From Agrococcus sp. SGAir0287 (lineage in GTDB: Bacteria > Actinomycetota > Actinomycetes > Actinomycetales > Microbacteriaceae), in contig NZ_CP027942.1 of NCBI RefSeq assembly GCF_005484985.1, forward strand, positions 2,542,001-2,606,000: DNA of 64,000 nucleotides. The letters are read 5' to 3'. Shown here piece by piece: positions 1-9,356 of the stretch (position 1 is its first letter; every line of letters begins with the position of its first letter). A model generated the notes under the pieces. It searched no databases, was not told the origin of the DNA, and saw nothing but the letters and a program-made list of their open reading frames with translations. Position numbers and translations under genes: made by a program.

Positions 1-3000
1 GCCGGAGATGATCGAGCCGACGTGCGGCAGCACCTCGAGCGAGCGGAGCGCGCCGGAGGCGAAGTCGAGGCCGTAGACCTCGACGTCGTTCTCCGGACGC
101 ATGCCCGCACCGATGCCGATCGTGCGCAGCACGCTCGACTTGCCCGCGCCCGACGTGCCGTACACGAGCAGCGAGCCGTCGCGGTCGGGCACGAAGTACA
201 TCGGCTCCTGCAGCTGCCGCTCGGGGATGTCGGCCTTGCCGAGCAGGATGCGCCGGTCGTCGTGGATCGGCAGGTCGCGCATGTCGACCGTGCGCTCCAG
301 GTCGTCGAGCCACGGCCTGCGCGGCGCGGGGATGCCCGCCTCGCCCGACGCGTCGATGAGCGTGCGCACGATGCGCTTCTGGTCGTTGGGGCCGGGATCC
401 ACGTCCTCGTCCACCTCGACCGCCTGCTCGCGCTCCCAGCGCACGAGCGAGCCGAAGCGCAGCTCGGCGACCTGCACGTCGGCGGTCTGCACGACGTCGG
501 GCTCGGTCCAGCCGCCCGCGTACGCGGACTGGAACGGCACGAGCCGGCCGGGGCCCGTCTTCGCGATGCCGCGGCCGGGGATCGACGGGTCGAACGTGCC
601 GGCGATCGGATCGTCGACGACGTCCTTCGAGTCCGACTCGTCGGCCATGCGCAGCGCCACGCGGAGGTTCGTGTTCGCGCGCAGATTGTCCTTGATGACG
701 CCGGCGGGGCGCTGCGTTGCCATGATGAGGTGGATGCCGAGGGAGCGCCCGCGCTGGGCGATGTCGACGACGCCGTCGACGAACTCCGGCACCTCGCCGG
801 CGAGCGCTGCGAACTCGTCGATGACGAGCACGAGCGCCGGCGGGCAGTCGGGGTCGCGCCGCTTCTCGAGCTCGAGGAGGTCCTTCGCCTTCTTCCGGTT
901 GAAGAGGTGCTCGCGGTAGTGCAGCTCGGCGCGGAGGCTCGTGAGCGCGCGACGCACGAGGTGCGGCGAGAGGTCGGTGACGAGTCCCACGCAGTGCGGC
1001 AGCTCGACGCAGTCGGCGAACGCCGACCCGCCCTTGTAGTCGACGAAGAGGAACGTGACGCGGTCGGGGCTGTGCGCCGCGGCCATGCCGAGCACCCATG
1101 CCTGCAGGAACTCCGACTTGCCCGCGCCCGTCGTGCCGCCGACGAGTGCGTGGGGGCCCTGCGTGCGCAGGTCGAGGGTCATGGCGTCGGTGGCGCCCTG
1201 GCCGATGACGGCCCGCAGGTTGCCCGCCTTCTTCAGCCGCGGCTGCGGCACGCCGGAGCGATCGATGACGGTGTTGTTCTGCCGCCAGCGCTCGACGACC
1301 GCGCCCGGATCCGTCGCGATCTCGTGGCCCGTGAGCGTGAGGAGGTTCACGGAGTTCGGGATGTCCGACGAGTCCTCGATGACGGTCGAAGAGTCGACGA
1401 CGGGCGCGAGGCGCTTGGCGAGCATGTGCATGTACTCGTTCGAGACGCCCTCGACGACGACGTCGCGGTACGTCACGCCCGAGCGGACCGTGCCGACGGT
1501 CGCGGCCGTGAGACCGTCGGTGACGTCGACGAACGTGCGGCACGCGGCGGGCAGCGACTCGACGGTCGGCGCGACGAAGAGCGTGTAGACGCCGACGTCG
1601 GGGCCGCGCTCGAGGATCTGCGTCAGGCGCGGGCGGTCGACGGGTGCGTCGTTCGTGACGATGAGCACGATCGCCGTGCCGCCGGGGAACTTCGACTCCT
1701 TCGACGCCCGCTCGACGTCGGTGCCGAAGTCCATGGGGTCCCAGTCGTCCTTGTACGGCGGACGCAGGTCGGCCTCGGTCTTCTTCGACCGACGCATGAT
1801 GTGCTCCTCGAGCGCCGACAGCAGCGCCTGGCCCGTCGGAGCGGAGTCCGCGAGCGGCATGTCCTTGAAGGGGTTCCGCTCGCTCGAGGTGTGCGGCAGC
1901 CACTTGAGCCACTCGAGCTCCTCGACCCAGTCGGGATCGGTGAGCGCGATCGAGACGACGTCGTTCGGCGCGTGCAGCCCGAACAGCTGCACGCCGAGGC
2001 CGCGCAGCGCGTCGCTCGCGGCGGCCTTCGGGCCGGCGACGCCGAGCGATCCCGTCGACAGCAGGGTCTCGAACACGGGCACGTCGGAGATGGTCCTGTA
2101 GCGCTCCTCGAGCGCGTCGACGCGCTCGACGTACTCGGGCAGGCCCTCCTGCACCTCGGCGCGCTTGATCTCGTTGCGGCTGTCGGTCGTGCACGTGCCG
2201 AGCCGCACGCCGAGGAAGTTCCAGTGCTCGGGACGCCGCGTCCAGAGCATCGGCCCGAGGCGCATGGCGTGGTCGAAGACCTCGGCGACGGGCGGTGCCT
2301 CGAGGTTGCGCACGCGGCGCTCCTCGGGGATCGCGCGGTAGAGCAGCTCCTCGAGTCGCTCGAACTGCTTCTCGAACGTCGCGGCCTCGGCCTTGATCTT
2401 CTGGCCGAGCTGCGTGCGCTGCGAGATGAAGTTGCCCGCGAGCATGAGCGGGGTCATGAACGCGACGACGAGCGACCGGGCGCGGCCCGTCATCGCGAAG
2501 AGCGTGGATGCGAGGATGATCGGCGCGATGAGCATCGGCCACGGGAACATCCTCGACGAGGGCTCCTTCGGCATCCGCGGCTCGTCCCACGACTCCCCCG
2601 AGTAGCGCTCCTCGACGCGTGGGCTGCGGTTGAACATGAGCGAGCCGCCGCGCTCGAGCACGGGGTCCGCGCCGCCGGCGTCGAAGGCGCCGGCGAGCTG
2701 CACCTGCAGCACCGACTCGCCGAGCGTGAAGGGCTGGCCGGGGATGACGCGCAGGCGCGTCACGAGCTGGCCGTCGACGAGGACGCCGTTGGCGGAGTTG
2801 AGGTCGACGACCTCGATGTGCGTGCCGACCTCGATGCGCGCGTGCCGCTTCGAGACCTGCCGGTCGGCGAGGACGACGTCGCACGAGGGATCGCGGCCGA
2901 TCGTGTGCTGGCCCGCCGTCAGCTGCGCCTCGAGACCCGCCGCCGGACCCTGGACGACCCGGAGCACGGCGAGCGCCGGCCCGCCCGCGTTCGCGACCCG

Positions 3001-3282
3001 CTGGCCGCGGCGCTGGCCGAGCGGCAGCACGGCCGCGTTGAAGCCCGAGCCGATGGCCGCCTCGCCGATGAGCGCGTCGGGGTCGAGCGGCTCGAGCCTC
3101 GGGCTCGTGGGTGGAGCGACGGCGAGCGTCACCACCTGGTCGTCGCCGATCGCGATGCCGCCCGCCGGGTCTGCGTCGGCGATCTGCCTCGCGACGTCCT
3201 CGACGGTCGCCGTCGAGTCGGCCGTCACGACGATGTCGCGCGGCGCGGCCCCGTCCTTGTGCAGCGTGAGCTTGACCTTCAT
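1..3282 (-). CDS. eccC: EccC/EssC-type FtsK/SpoIIIE ATPase with N-terminal FHA domain (3' end beyond window)
   Basis: Motor ATPase of a type VII (ESX/WXG100)-like secretion system, expected at the inner membrane. The visible 1094 residues start MKVKLTLHKDG, possibly a ubiquitin-like fold. An FHA domain follows at about residues 115-200 (IGRDPSCDVVL, SKRHA, LNSANGV), then two adjacent membrane segments at about 243-285. The first ATPase domain has Walker A GTTGAGKSEFLQ near residue 720, Walker B LVLVIDEFAAL and the MATQRP motif; a second P-loop GTSGAGKSS lies near 1041. The DYKGG and MATQRP signatures are typical of EccC/EssC. Firmicute EssC carries N-terminal FHA domains whereas mycobacterial EccC does not, so this is an EssC-like arrangement in an actinobacterium. 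The ATG at 3282 overlaps the stop of the upstream FHA gene by four bases. The C-terminus lies outside the window, so the number of ATPase domains is unknown. Confidence 0.9.
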   Translation of the reverse strand, partial: MKVKLTLHKDGAAPRDIVVTADSTATVEDVARQIADADPAGGIAIGDDQVVTLAVAPPTSPRLEPLDPDALIGEAAIGSGFNAAVLPLGQRRGQRVANAGGPALAVLRVVQGPAAGLEAQLTAGQHTIGRDPSCDVVLADRQVSKRHARIEVGTHIEVVDLNSANGVLVDGQLVTRLRVIPGQPFTLGESVLQVQLAGAFDAGGADPVLERGGSLMFNRSPRVEERYSGESWDEPRMPKEPSSRMFPWPMLIAPIILASTLFAMTGRARSLVVAFMTPLMLAGNFISQRTQLGQKIKAEAATFEKQFERLEELLYRAIPEERRVRNLEAPPVAEVFDHAMRLGPMLWTRRPEHWNFLGVRLGTCTTDSRNEIKRAEVQEGLPEYVERVDALEERYRTISDVPVFETLLSTGSLGVAGPKAAASDALRGLGVQLFGLHAPNDVVSIALTDPDWVEELEWLKWLPHTSSERNPFKDMPLADSAPTGQALLSALEEHIMRRSKKTEADLRPPYKDDWDPMDFGTDVERASKESKFPGGTAIVLIVTNDAPVDRPRLTQILERGPDVGVYTLFVAPTVESLPAACRTFVDVTDGLTAATVGTVRSGVTYRDVVVEGVSNEYMHMLAKRLAPVVDSSTVIEDSSDIPNSVNLLTLTGHEIATDPGAVVERWRQNNTVIDRSGVPQPRLKKAGNLRAVIGQGATDAMTLDLRTQGPHALVGGTTGAGKSEFLQAWVLGMAAAHSPDRVTFLFVDYKGGSAFADCVELPHCVGLVTDLSPHLVRRALTSLRAELHYREHLFNRKKAKDLLELEKRRDPDCPPALVLVIDEFAALAGEVPEFVDGVVDIAQRGRSLGIHLIMATQRPAGVIKDNLRANTNLRVALRMADESDSKDVVDDPIAGTFDPSIPGRGIAKTGPGRLVPFQSAYAGGWTEPDVVQTADVQVAELRFGSLVRWEREQAVEVDEDVDPGPNDQKRIVRTLIDASGEAGIPAPRRPWLDDLERTVDMRDLPIHDDRRILLGKADIPERQLQEPMYFVPDRDGSLLVYGTSGAGKSSVLRTIGIGAGMRPENDVEVYGLDFASGALRSLEVLPHVGSIISG

Positions 3283-4013
3283 GCGTCCGCTCCCTCGTCG
3301 TCGGTGCCGCGCAGGGTCTCGTCGTCGAGCAGCGCCAGGTCGGCGCGCGTGACGAGCTGCGACGACACCGCGTACTCGACGAGCCGCGCCCGCCGGTTGC
3401 TCGCGAGCCTGCCCGCCCCGCCGCGCAGGCCCTGCACGCCCATGCGGTCGAGCTTGTCGCACACGTTGTCGAGCTTCCGGTTGAAGCGCGACATCGACCA
3501 GCCGAGTCGCTCGGCCGCCGCCGTGCTCGTGGGCAGCTCGCTCACGCCGACGCCCTCGCGCCGCAGCATCGGCTCCGCGAGGGCGACGATGAGCGCCTTC
3601 TGGAGCGCGGTCAGCTGCGAGGGCATGACGGTCGCGTCGCCGACGCCGCCGCGAGCGCCCGCCGCCGCCATCGCGAACGGCGCCGTCGAGGTGTGGATGC
3701 CGACCTCGTAGGTGGTCGGACCGGCCGTGAACACGACGACGCACTCGGCGAACACGAGCGGCAGGCTCGCGCCGGGCGACAGCCACGACTGCACTGCGCC
3801 GCCGGCGCTCGAGAGCGTCGCCGACAGCCGCGTGCCCACGTTCGAGAGCCACCAGAGCCCGTCGCGCTGCGCGATCTCGAGGAACGCCCGGTGCAGGTAG
3901 GGGTTGTCGTCGACGGCGAGGTCGCCCTCGCGGCCGATCGTGAACGGCCGATCCGGCGCGGGGTCGAACCACTCGCCGGCGAACTCGACGCGGATCGCGG
4001 TGGGGTCAGGCAT
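3279..4013 (-). CDS. FHA-domain protein with C-terminal helix-turn-helix-like region
   Basis: A 244-residue cytoplasmic protein. The N-terminal ~100 residues look like a divergent FHA domain: FTIGREGDLAVDD, then HRAFLEIAQ, then a weak LSNVGTRLSA in place of the usual S-x-N-G-T. The C-terminal half (about 135-225) is helical and basic (QLTALQKALIVALAEP, ERLGWSMSRFNRKLDNVCD) and resembles a winged helix-turn-helix, so it may bind DNA or act as an adaptor. It sits between the Ser/Thr kinase and the EccC-like ATPase and overlaps both (8 and 4 bases), so all three are probably translated together. I infer a role as phosphothreonine reader or adaptor linking the kinase to the secretion ATPase. The start ATG at 4013 is chosen because it begins just before the FHA fold and overlaps the kinase stop. 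Confidence 0.75.
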   Translation of the reverse strand: MPDPTAIRVEFAGEWFDPAPDRPFTIGREGDLAVDDNPYLHRAFLEIAQRDGLWWLSNVGTRLSATLSSAGGAVQSWLSPGASLPLVFAECVVVFTAGPTTYEVGIHTSTAPFAMAAAGARGGVGDATVMPSQLTALQKALIVALAEPMLRREGVGVSELPTSTAAAERLGWSMSRFNRKLDNVCDKLDRMGVQGLRGGAGRLASNRRARLVEYAVSSQLVTRADLALLDDETLRGTDDEGADA

Positions 4014-5577
4014 CGACGCAGTGCTCCTCGTAGTCGGACTGCATGCCCGTGGCGCGCTGGATCGCGACGGCGATGCACGTCTGGCCGTCGGGGTCGATCG
4101 GCACCACGATCTCGGGCTGCACGATGGTCTCGCGGACGGGGGTGCCGGCGGACGGGTCGGAGCGCACCACGTACGCGTCGCCGTCGGCGGGCGAGGGGTT
4201 CGTCCAGCCGAAGCGCACGCCGTCGGCCTCGACGGTCGTCTGGAAGGCGATGGGCGGCGAGGGAGCGCCCGGCTCGGGCGCGGCGATCGTCGTCGAGGGT
4301 CCGGGCTGGGAGGTGCCGGCGCCGGAGGTGACGACGAGCCAGACGCCGGTGGCGGCGACGACGAGCACGACCGCGCCCGCGATCGCTGCCACGATCGGCG
4401 TGCGAGAGCGCTTGCGGCGCTCGGCCTGCGCCTGCTCCGACGCGACCGCCCACGGCGAGCCCGACTCGGGCGCGACGGGCAGCTCGCCGGGGCGAGGGAT
4501 CGCGGGCGCGGACGCCTGCGCCGCGGACGGTCGCACGATGGTCGCGTCGGAGACGACCTGCGCGGCGGCCGCGTACGACGGCATCGCCGGCGCGGGGCTC
4601 GACGTCGCGAGCCTCGGCGGGTCGTCGACGTGCGGATCGATCTCGACGACGCCGCGGATGCGCGTCGCACCGCCGTCCTGGTCGTCGACGACGTCGACGG
4701 GCAGCGAGTCGTCGAGCACGTCCATCTGCGTGACCGAGAGGCTCATCTCGGCCTCCACCTGCTGCAGCGCGCGGCCGAGCGCCTGCGCGCTCGCGTAGCG
4801 GCGCCGGGGGTCGACCTCCATGGACGAGCGCAGCACCGCCTCGAGCGACGCGGGCACGTCGGAGCGGGCGAGCGGCGCGATCTCGCCGCGCTCGATGCGC
4901 GCGATGACGTCGAGGCTCGTGTTCGAGCCGCCGGGGAGCTCGAAGGGCGACCGACCGGCGAGCAGCGTGTAGAGCGTCGCGCCGAGCGCGAAGACGTCGG
5001 ACTCGCGCCCGCTCCAGGGGCGCTCAGCGAACGCCTCGGGCGGCGACCACGGGATGGACATGCCCGTCGACGCATCCGCCTCGCCCGTCGTGGTCGCGAT
5101 GCCGAAGTCGGTGAGCGCCGGCCGGTTGTACGCCGTCACGAGGATGTTCGCGGGCTTGATGTCGCGGTGCAGCACCCCGGCGCGATGCGCGGTCTCGACG
5201 GCGCCGGCGATCTGCACGCCGAGCGCGAGCACCTCGGCGACCGAGAAGCGGTCGCTGCGGTAGCGCACGCCGAGGTTCGGCCGCGGGCAGTACTCCATGA
5301 CGAGGTACGGGCGGCCGTCGTCGGAGACGGCGGCGCCGTAGATCGTGACGATCGAGGGATGCGACGACAGCTGGGCCATGACGTTGGCCTCCTGCCGGAA
5401 GTGCTCGATGACGTCGCGGTCGGTCGTCTCGGTGAGCAGCACCTTCACTGCCACGGGCCGCGACGGCAGCACCTGCTCGTAGAGGAACACGTCGGCGAAG
5501 CCTCCCGTGCCCAGCAGACGGCGATGCTCGTAGCCGGGGAGCACGGGCGGCGGCGACGGCGCGCGGCGCGGGCTCAC
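4006..5577 (-). CDS. Transmembrane Ser/Thr protein kinase with Fn3-like extracellular domain
   Basis: A Hanks-type kinase of 523 residues. The kinase domain spans about 15-275, with glycine loop GTGGFADV (23-30), invariant lysine in VAVKVL (K45), catalytic HRDIKPANIL, DFG as DFGIA, and APE-like SPPEAF. A disordered, acidic Ser/Pro-rich juxtamembrane region follows, with TRIRG and TIVRP that could be autophosphorylation sites. A single membrane helix (about 400-422) precedes an extracellular segment of about 90 residues reading VRFGWTNPSPADGDAYVV, with two cysteines near the end; it resembles one fibronectin-III fold. There are no PASTA repeats. The gene begins with GTG at 5577 in a GTGA overlap with the upstream FHA gene, and a PP2C phosphatase lies two genes upstream. 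I infer that the Fn3-like ectodomain senses envelope state or the giant surface protein of this operon. Confidence 0.9.
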   Translation of the reverse strand: MSPRRAPSPPPVLPGYEHRRLLGTGGFADVFLYEQVLPSRPVAVKVLLTETTDRDVIEHFRQEANVMAQLSSHPSIVTIYGAAVSDDGRPYLVMEYCPRPNLGVRYRSDRFSVAEVLALGVQIAGAVETAHRAGVLHRDIKPANILVTAYNRPALTDFGIATTTGEADASTGMSIPWSPPEAFAERPWSGRESDVFALGATLYTLLAGRSPFELPGGSNTSLDVIARIERGEIAPLARSDVPASLEAVLRSSMEVDPRRRYASAQALGRALQQVEAEMSLSVTQMDVLDDSLPVDVVDDQDGGATRIRGVVEIDPHVDDPPRLATSSPAPAMPSYAAAAQVVSDATIVRPSAAQASAPAIPRPGELPVAPESGSPWAVASEQAQAERRKRSRTPIVAAIAGAVVLVVAATGVWLVVTSGAGTSQPGPSTTIAAPEPGAPSPPIAFQTTVEADGVRFGWTNPSPADGDAYVVRSDPSAGTPVRETIVQPEIVVPIDPDGQTCIAVAIQRATGMQSDYEEHCVDA

Positions 5578-6950
5578 GAGCCGGCCTCCGTCCTGGCGCG
5601 CTCGACGCGCACGACGACGCCGTCGCCGAGGTCGAGGCGGTCGCCGAAGGCGACGAGCTGCGGCACGTCGGGCCGCAGGCGCATGGGAGCGGCGCCGTCG
5701 CGCAGCAGCACGGTGCCGTTCGTCGACTCCAGGTCGATCGCGAGCACGTTCCAGTCCTCGCAGCGCACCTCGAGGTGGCTGCGCGAGATGTCCTCGCTCG
5801 GGGAGTGCACCGTCACGAGGCGCGGCACGCGTCCGTCCTCGACACGGCGGCTGCGCGGCCGGCGGCCGAGCACGACGCCGCGGCCGAGCGGCACGCGCCC
5901 GCCGTCCGGCAGCACGAGCTCGGCGAACTCGGGCCGGGCGCGCTGGTCGGCGGAGTCCGAGACGATGGGCGCGCCGCACGCGCACGCGCCGGCTCCCGGC
6001 GGATTGACGTGGCCGGAGGCGCACAGCGTCGACAGCACGACCGGGCCCGTCGCCGGCCCGAGCACGGGCGGCGCCGCCTGCTCCGCACGAGCGGCCGCGG
6101 CGAGCCTGCGCGCCTCGTCGCCGGCGATCGTCATGCCGTCGTGGTCGCCCATCGCGAGGTCGTCGGGGACCTCGACGACGGTCGCGGGACGGATGAAGCC
6201 GGGCACGGAGTCGATGATGCCGCCGATGCCTGAGGGGGCGTCGGGCGTCGGCTCGGCGCGCGACTCCTCGTCGGGCGCGGCAAGCGCGTGCTCGACGACC
6301 GGCTCGAGCGCCGCGGCGTCGGACGCGGGAGGCGGTGCCTCGGGCTCCTCGCCGTCGTCCGGCACGGGCGTCGCGGTCGTGTCGGCGTCCTGCACGGGCG
6401 CATGCTCGACGACGACCGGGGCCTCGGGCGCCGACGGCACGGGGGTGGCCGCGGGTGACGGCACCGGCGCGTGCTCGACGATCGGAGGTGCCTCGAGCGA
6501 AGCGGGCGCATCCACCGGCTGCGCCTCCGGCCGAGCGGATGCCGCGTCCGCCACGGGGCGGTCCGCCGACCGGGGTGCGGCGAGCTCGACGCGCACGGCA
6601 CTCGCACGCACGACGCCCCCTGCGAGCGGCATCGCCTCGTCGAGGGCGCCGACGGCGCCGAAGGCGACCGTCGCCCCCGCCGGGAGCAGGTCGCTGCCCC
6701 ATGCCTCGCCGGAGCGATCGGGCAGCGCGGCGTAGGTCACGGCGGGCACCCCGCGCCTTCGCGACAGCAGCCATCCGTCCGCCGTCGGCTCGAGCACGGC
6801 GAGCGCGAGGGGCTCGTCGCGCAGCGCAGCGGGGTCGAGGCGCGCGAACAGCGCGCTCGCGGACCGCGCGTCGAAGCCGCGGTCGAGCACGACGAGCACG
6901 TCGCCGTGCACGATGCACCACGCGGCGCCCGAGACGTACGTCGTGCGCAT
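5574..6950 (-). CDS. Zinc-ribbon and C-terminal FHA domain protein
   Basis: A 458-residue protein. The N-terminal ~110 residues form a small globular domain (MRTTYVSGAAWCIVHGDVLV) that I do not recognise. A long, low-complexity Pro/Ala/Glu linker follows (about 120-300), with repeated VEHAPV and VEHAL segments. A compact cysteine cluster LCASGHVNPPGAGACACGA (about 325-343) looks like a zinc ribbon. The C-terminus is an FHA domain (about 360-455) with GRRPRSRR, SRSHLEV and ESTNGTV, so the phosphothreonine-binding S-x-x-H and S-x-N-G-T features are intact. The ATG at 6950 overlaps the phosphatase stop by one base (TGATG). I infer that it is a kinase substrate or reader that tethers partners through the long linker. 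The role of the N-terminal domain is unknown. Confidence 0.75.
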   Translation of the reverse strand: MRTTYVSGAAWCIVHGDVLVVLDRGFDARSASALFARLDPAALRDEPLALAVLEPTADGWLLSRRRGVPAVTYAALPDRSGEAWGSDLLPAGATVAFGAVGALDEAMPLAGGVVRASAVRVELAAPRSADRPVADAASARPEAQPVDAPASLEAPPIVEHAPVPSPAATPVPSAPEAPVVVEHAPVQDADTTATPVPDDGEEPEAPPPASDAAALEPVVEHALAAPDEESRAEPTPDAPSGIGGIIDSVPGFIRPATVVEVPDDLAMGDHDGMTIAGDEARRLAAAARAEQAAPPVLGPATGPVVLSTLCASGHVNPPGAGACACGAPIVSDSADQRARPEFAELVLPDGGRVPLGRGVVLGRRPRSRRVEDGRVPRLVTVHSPSEDISRSHLEVRCEDWNVLAIDLESTNGTVLLRDGAAPMRLRPDVPQLVAFGDRLDLGDGVVVRVERARTEAGS

Positions 6951-7783
6951 CAGCGTCGCCTGCCCGTGGGCACGGTGTCCTCGTCGAGGCCGCCCCGATG
7001 CGTGTCGCCGAGGCTCCATCCGCCGGACACGGCGTCGACGTCGACGACGACGACCGTCACGTTGTCGCGACCGCCCGCATGCAGCGCCCGCGCGACGAGC
7101 GACGCCGCCGCATCCGCCGGCGAGGGCGTCGCACGCAGGACGCCCGCGATCTCGGCGTCGTCGACCTCGCTCGAGAGGCCGTCGGAGCAGACGAGCAGCC
7201 GCTGGCCGCGCTCGGCGGGCAGCAGCCACGAGTCGGGCGCGTGCTCCTCGCCGGCGCCGATCGCGCGGGTGATGACGTGGCGCTGCGGATGCGTGCGCGC
7301 GGCCTCGCGCTCGACGGCGCCCGCGTCCACGAGCTCCTGCACGACGGAGTGGTCGACGCTCACCTGCTGCAGCCTCGCGTCGTCGAGCAGGTAGGTGCGC
7401 GAGTCTCCGACGTTGAGCACGTACCAGTGGGCGATGCCGCCGACGTCGACCGCGACGGCGCCCGCGAGCGTCGTGCCGCCCGCTGCGCCGTGCCATGCCG
7501 CCTCGTGGCGCACGGCGCGGAAGGCGCGCTCGATGCTCTGCTCGACGCCCTCGACCGTCGCGAGCGCGCGGCCCTTGAGCGTGCGGAACGACTCGACCGC
7601 GAGCGCGCTCGCGACGTCGCCCGATGCCTGGCCGCCCATGCCGTCCGCCACGAGGAAGACGGGGAACGAGGCGAAGACCGAGTCCTCGTTCATCGCCCGG
7701 GCGCCCTCATGCGTCGCGGCCGCCCAGCGGAGCTGGATCGCGGGGTGCTCGAAGCGGTACTCCCCCACGTGCAGCTCAGCCAC
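6950..7783 (-). CDS. PP2C-family Ser/Thr protein phosphatase
   Basis: A soluble phosphatase of 277 residues, the usual length of a bare bacterial PP2C catalytic domain such as PrpC or the PstP core. Metal-binding signatures are complete: MNEDS near residue 31, VADGMGG near 47, CSDGL near 195 and GGRDNVT near 237. There is no C-terminal membrane helix, unlike mycobacterial PstP, so the protein should be cytosolic. It is presumably the partner that reverses phosphorylation by the kinase encoded two genes downstream and acts on the FHA proteins around it. The start overlaps the stop of the RDD-FHA gene by eight bases and the stop overlaps the next gene by one base, consistent with translational coupling. 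Confidence 0.93.
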   Translation of the reverse strand: MAELHVGEYRFEHPAIQLRWAAATHEGARAMNEDSVFASFPVFLVADGMGGQASGDVASALAVESFRTLKGRALATVEGVEQSIERAFRAVRHEAAWHGAAGGTTLAGAVAVDVGGIAHWYVLNVGDSRTYLLDDARLQQVSVDHSVVQELVDAGAVEREAARTHPQRHVITRAIGAGEEHAPDSWLLPAERGQRLLVCSDGLSSEVDDAEIAGVLRATPSPADAAASLVARALHAGGRDNVTVVVVDVDAVSGGWSLGDTHRGGLDEDTVPTGRRR

Positions 7784-9356
7784 GCGCGATCACCGCCCGC
7801 CGATCGCCGAGCATGACGGTGTCGCCCACCTCGGCCCGCGTCGGGACGCCGCCGACGAGCCGCGTCTCCTTGCCGCCGCGCACGATCGCCGTGCCGTTCG
7901 TCGAGTGCCGATCGACGATCTGGATCGTGCCGCCTTCGACGTCGATCGCGACGTGCGTCTTCGACACGGATCGCGTGTCGTCGGGGATGGGCACGACCGT
8001 GCCGGCCTCGCCCGGCTGCAGCGTCGGGTTGCGGCCGATGAGCGTGCGACCGCCCAGCGTGATGCGGGCGCCGTCGTCGAGCTCGAGCACGATGGCGCGC
8101 GGTCGCGCGATGCGCGTGGCGTCGAGGTCGTCGTCCGCGTCGCCCGGGGCCCGTCCCGGCACGATCGTCGCGTCGGGCACCGACGGCTGGGTGGGCGCCG
8201 ACGGCGGCGGGGTGGGCTGCGACGGCTGCGCGACGGCCGGGGGCCCCGCGGCCTCGAGCGGCGGGGCGGGCGGCACGACGGAGGGGCCCGCCTGCGGCGC
8301 CTGCCAGCGCTGGTCGCCGCCCGGCTGCGGCGCGACGGGCGGCTGCTGCGCAGGCTGCTGCGGCGGCACGGGAGCCGCGGTCGGCACGCCCTGCACGGGC
8401 TCCCCCGCCTGCGCGTACTGCGGCGCGCTCGGCACGCCCTCCGGACGTGCGAAGGGCGATGAGGGCACGGCGGGCGCGGAGGTCGCCCCGCTCAGCTCGC
8501 CCGGTCGGTAGGGCGTCTGCGGCGGCTGCGACGGCGGAGCCGGCGCCGACTGCTGCTGCTGCGCGACCTGCGAGGACGCGATGCCGACGACGGGCTGCTC
8601 GCCGGGCACGTGCGGGCGTGCGGCCCCGAGCACGCCGGCGCTCACGCGCGCCCCCGGCTGGTACGCGACGGGTGCGCCGTGCTGCACGGGCGTCGCGAGC
8701 GAGGGCAGCACCTGCTGCTCGGCGATCGGATCGGCGGCGACGGTCTTCCGCGCGATGCGCATCCGCTTGACGTCGTACGGGTCGAGGCCCTTCGCCGCGT
8801 CGACGAGCCACGAGCGGCCCACGTGGTCGAGCCAGCCGCGCCGACGAGCGCGGTCGAGCAGCGGCGAGGCGAGGAAGAGCGCGGGGCCGACGACCGGCAC
8901 GATCGACGACGCGGACAGCACGACGCCGCGCAGCAGCATCCGCCCGAAGCCCGGCGCCTGCAGCGTCGTGACGTTCACGGTGCGCAGGCCCGTGAGCGCC
9001 TTGCCGAGCGTGACGCCCTTCCTGCCGTGCAGCACGAGCTGCACGATCGTGAAGGCGAGCGACAGCACGACCGTGACGGCCGCGAAGACGACGGTCAGCA
9101 CGAAGTCGGGATGGTTGACGAAGCCGTACCAGCTCACCGCGCCGGTCGCGAGGCTCATGAGCCGCGGCGAGGCGCCGACGACGAGCGGCAGCGACAGCAG
9201 CGCGTAGACGGCGACGTCGACGAGGCTTGCTGCGGCACGACGGCCGAGCGGCGCGTTCAGGAGCCCGAGGCTCGCAGCGTAGGCGGGGTCGGGCACGCCG
9301 TCCTCGTCGACGCCCTCGGGTCGCTTGTCGCGTCCGTCGTCGATCGACCAGATCAT
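7776..9356 (-). CDS. RDD-family membrane protein with C-terminal FHA domain
   Basis: A 526-residue protein. The N-terminal RDD domain (about 30-200) begins LGRRAAASLVDVAVYALLSL and contains roughly four membrane helices. A Pro/Gln/Ala-rich linker (about 215-400) follows. A C-terminal FHA domain (about 425-520) carries TLIGRNPTLQPGE, SVSKTHVAI and RHSTNGTAIV, so its binding residues are intact. RDD domains occur in putative transporters, but the fusion to FHA suggests a membrane docking site for phosphorylated partners. It lies between the transglutaminase-like protein (ATGA overlap) and the phosphatase (8-base overlap). RDD-FHA fusions are known in actinobacterial clusters of this type; the transported substrate, if any, is unknown. 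Confidence 0.85.
   Translation of the reverse strand: MIWSIDDGRDKRPEGVDEDGVPDPAYAASLGLLNAPLGRRAAASLVDVAVYALLSLPLVVGASPRLMSLATGAVSWYGFVNHPDFVLTVVFAAVTVVLSLAFTIVQLVLHGRKGVTLGKALTGLRTVNVTTLQAPGFGRMLLRGVVLSASSIVPVVGPALFLASPLLDRARRRGWLDHVGRSWLVDAAKGLDPYDVKRMRIARKTVAADPIAEQQVLPSLATPVQHGAPVAYQPGARVSAGVLGAARPHVPGEQPVVGIASSQVAQQQQSAPAPPSQPPQTPYRPGELSGATSAPAVPSSPFARPEGVPSAPQYAQAGEPVQGVPTAAPVPPQQPAQQPPVAPQPGGDQRWQAPQAGPSVVPPAPPLEAAGPPAVAQPSQPTPPPSAPTQPSVPDATIVPGRAPGDADDDLDATRIARPRAIVLELDDGARITLGGRTLIGRNPTLQPGEAGTVVPIPDDTRSVSKTHVAIDVEGGTIQIVDRHSTNGTAIVRGGKETRLVGGVPTRAEVGDTVMLGDRRAVIARG

Noticed and set aside
22..3711. A 1229-codon plus-strand frame opposite the EccC-like gene
   Set aside because: The composition is a repetitive Arg/Val/Asp/Glu shadow; the minus strand has Walker motifs, an FHA domain and membrane helices in order.
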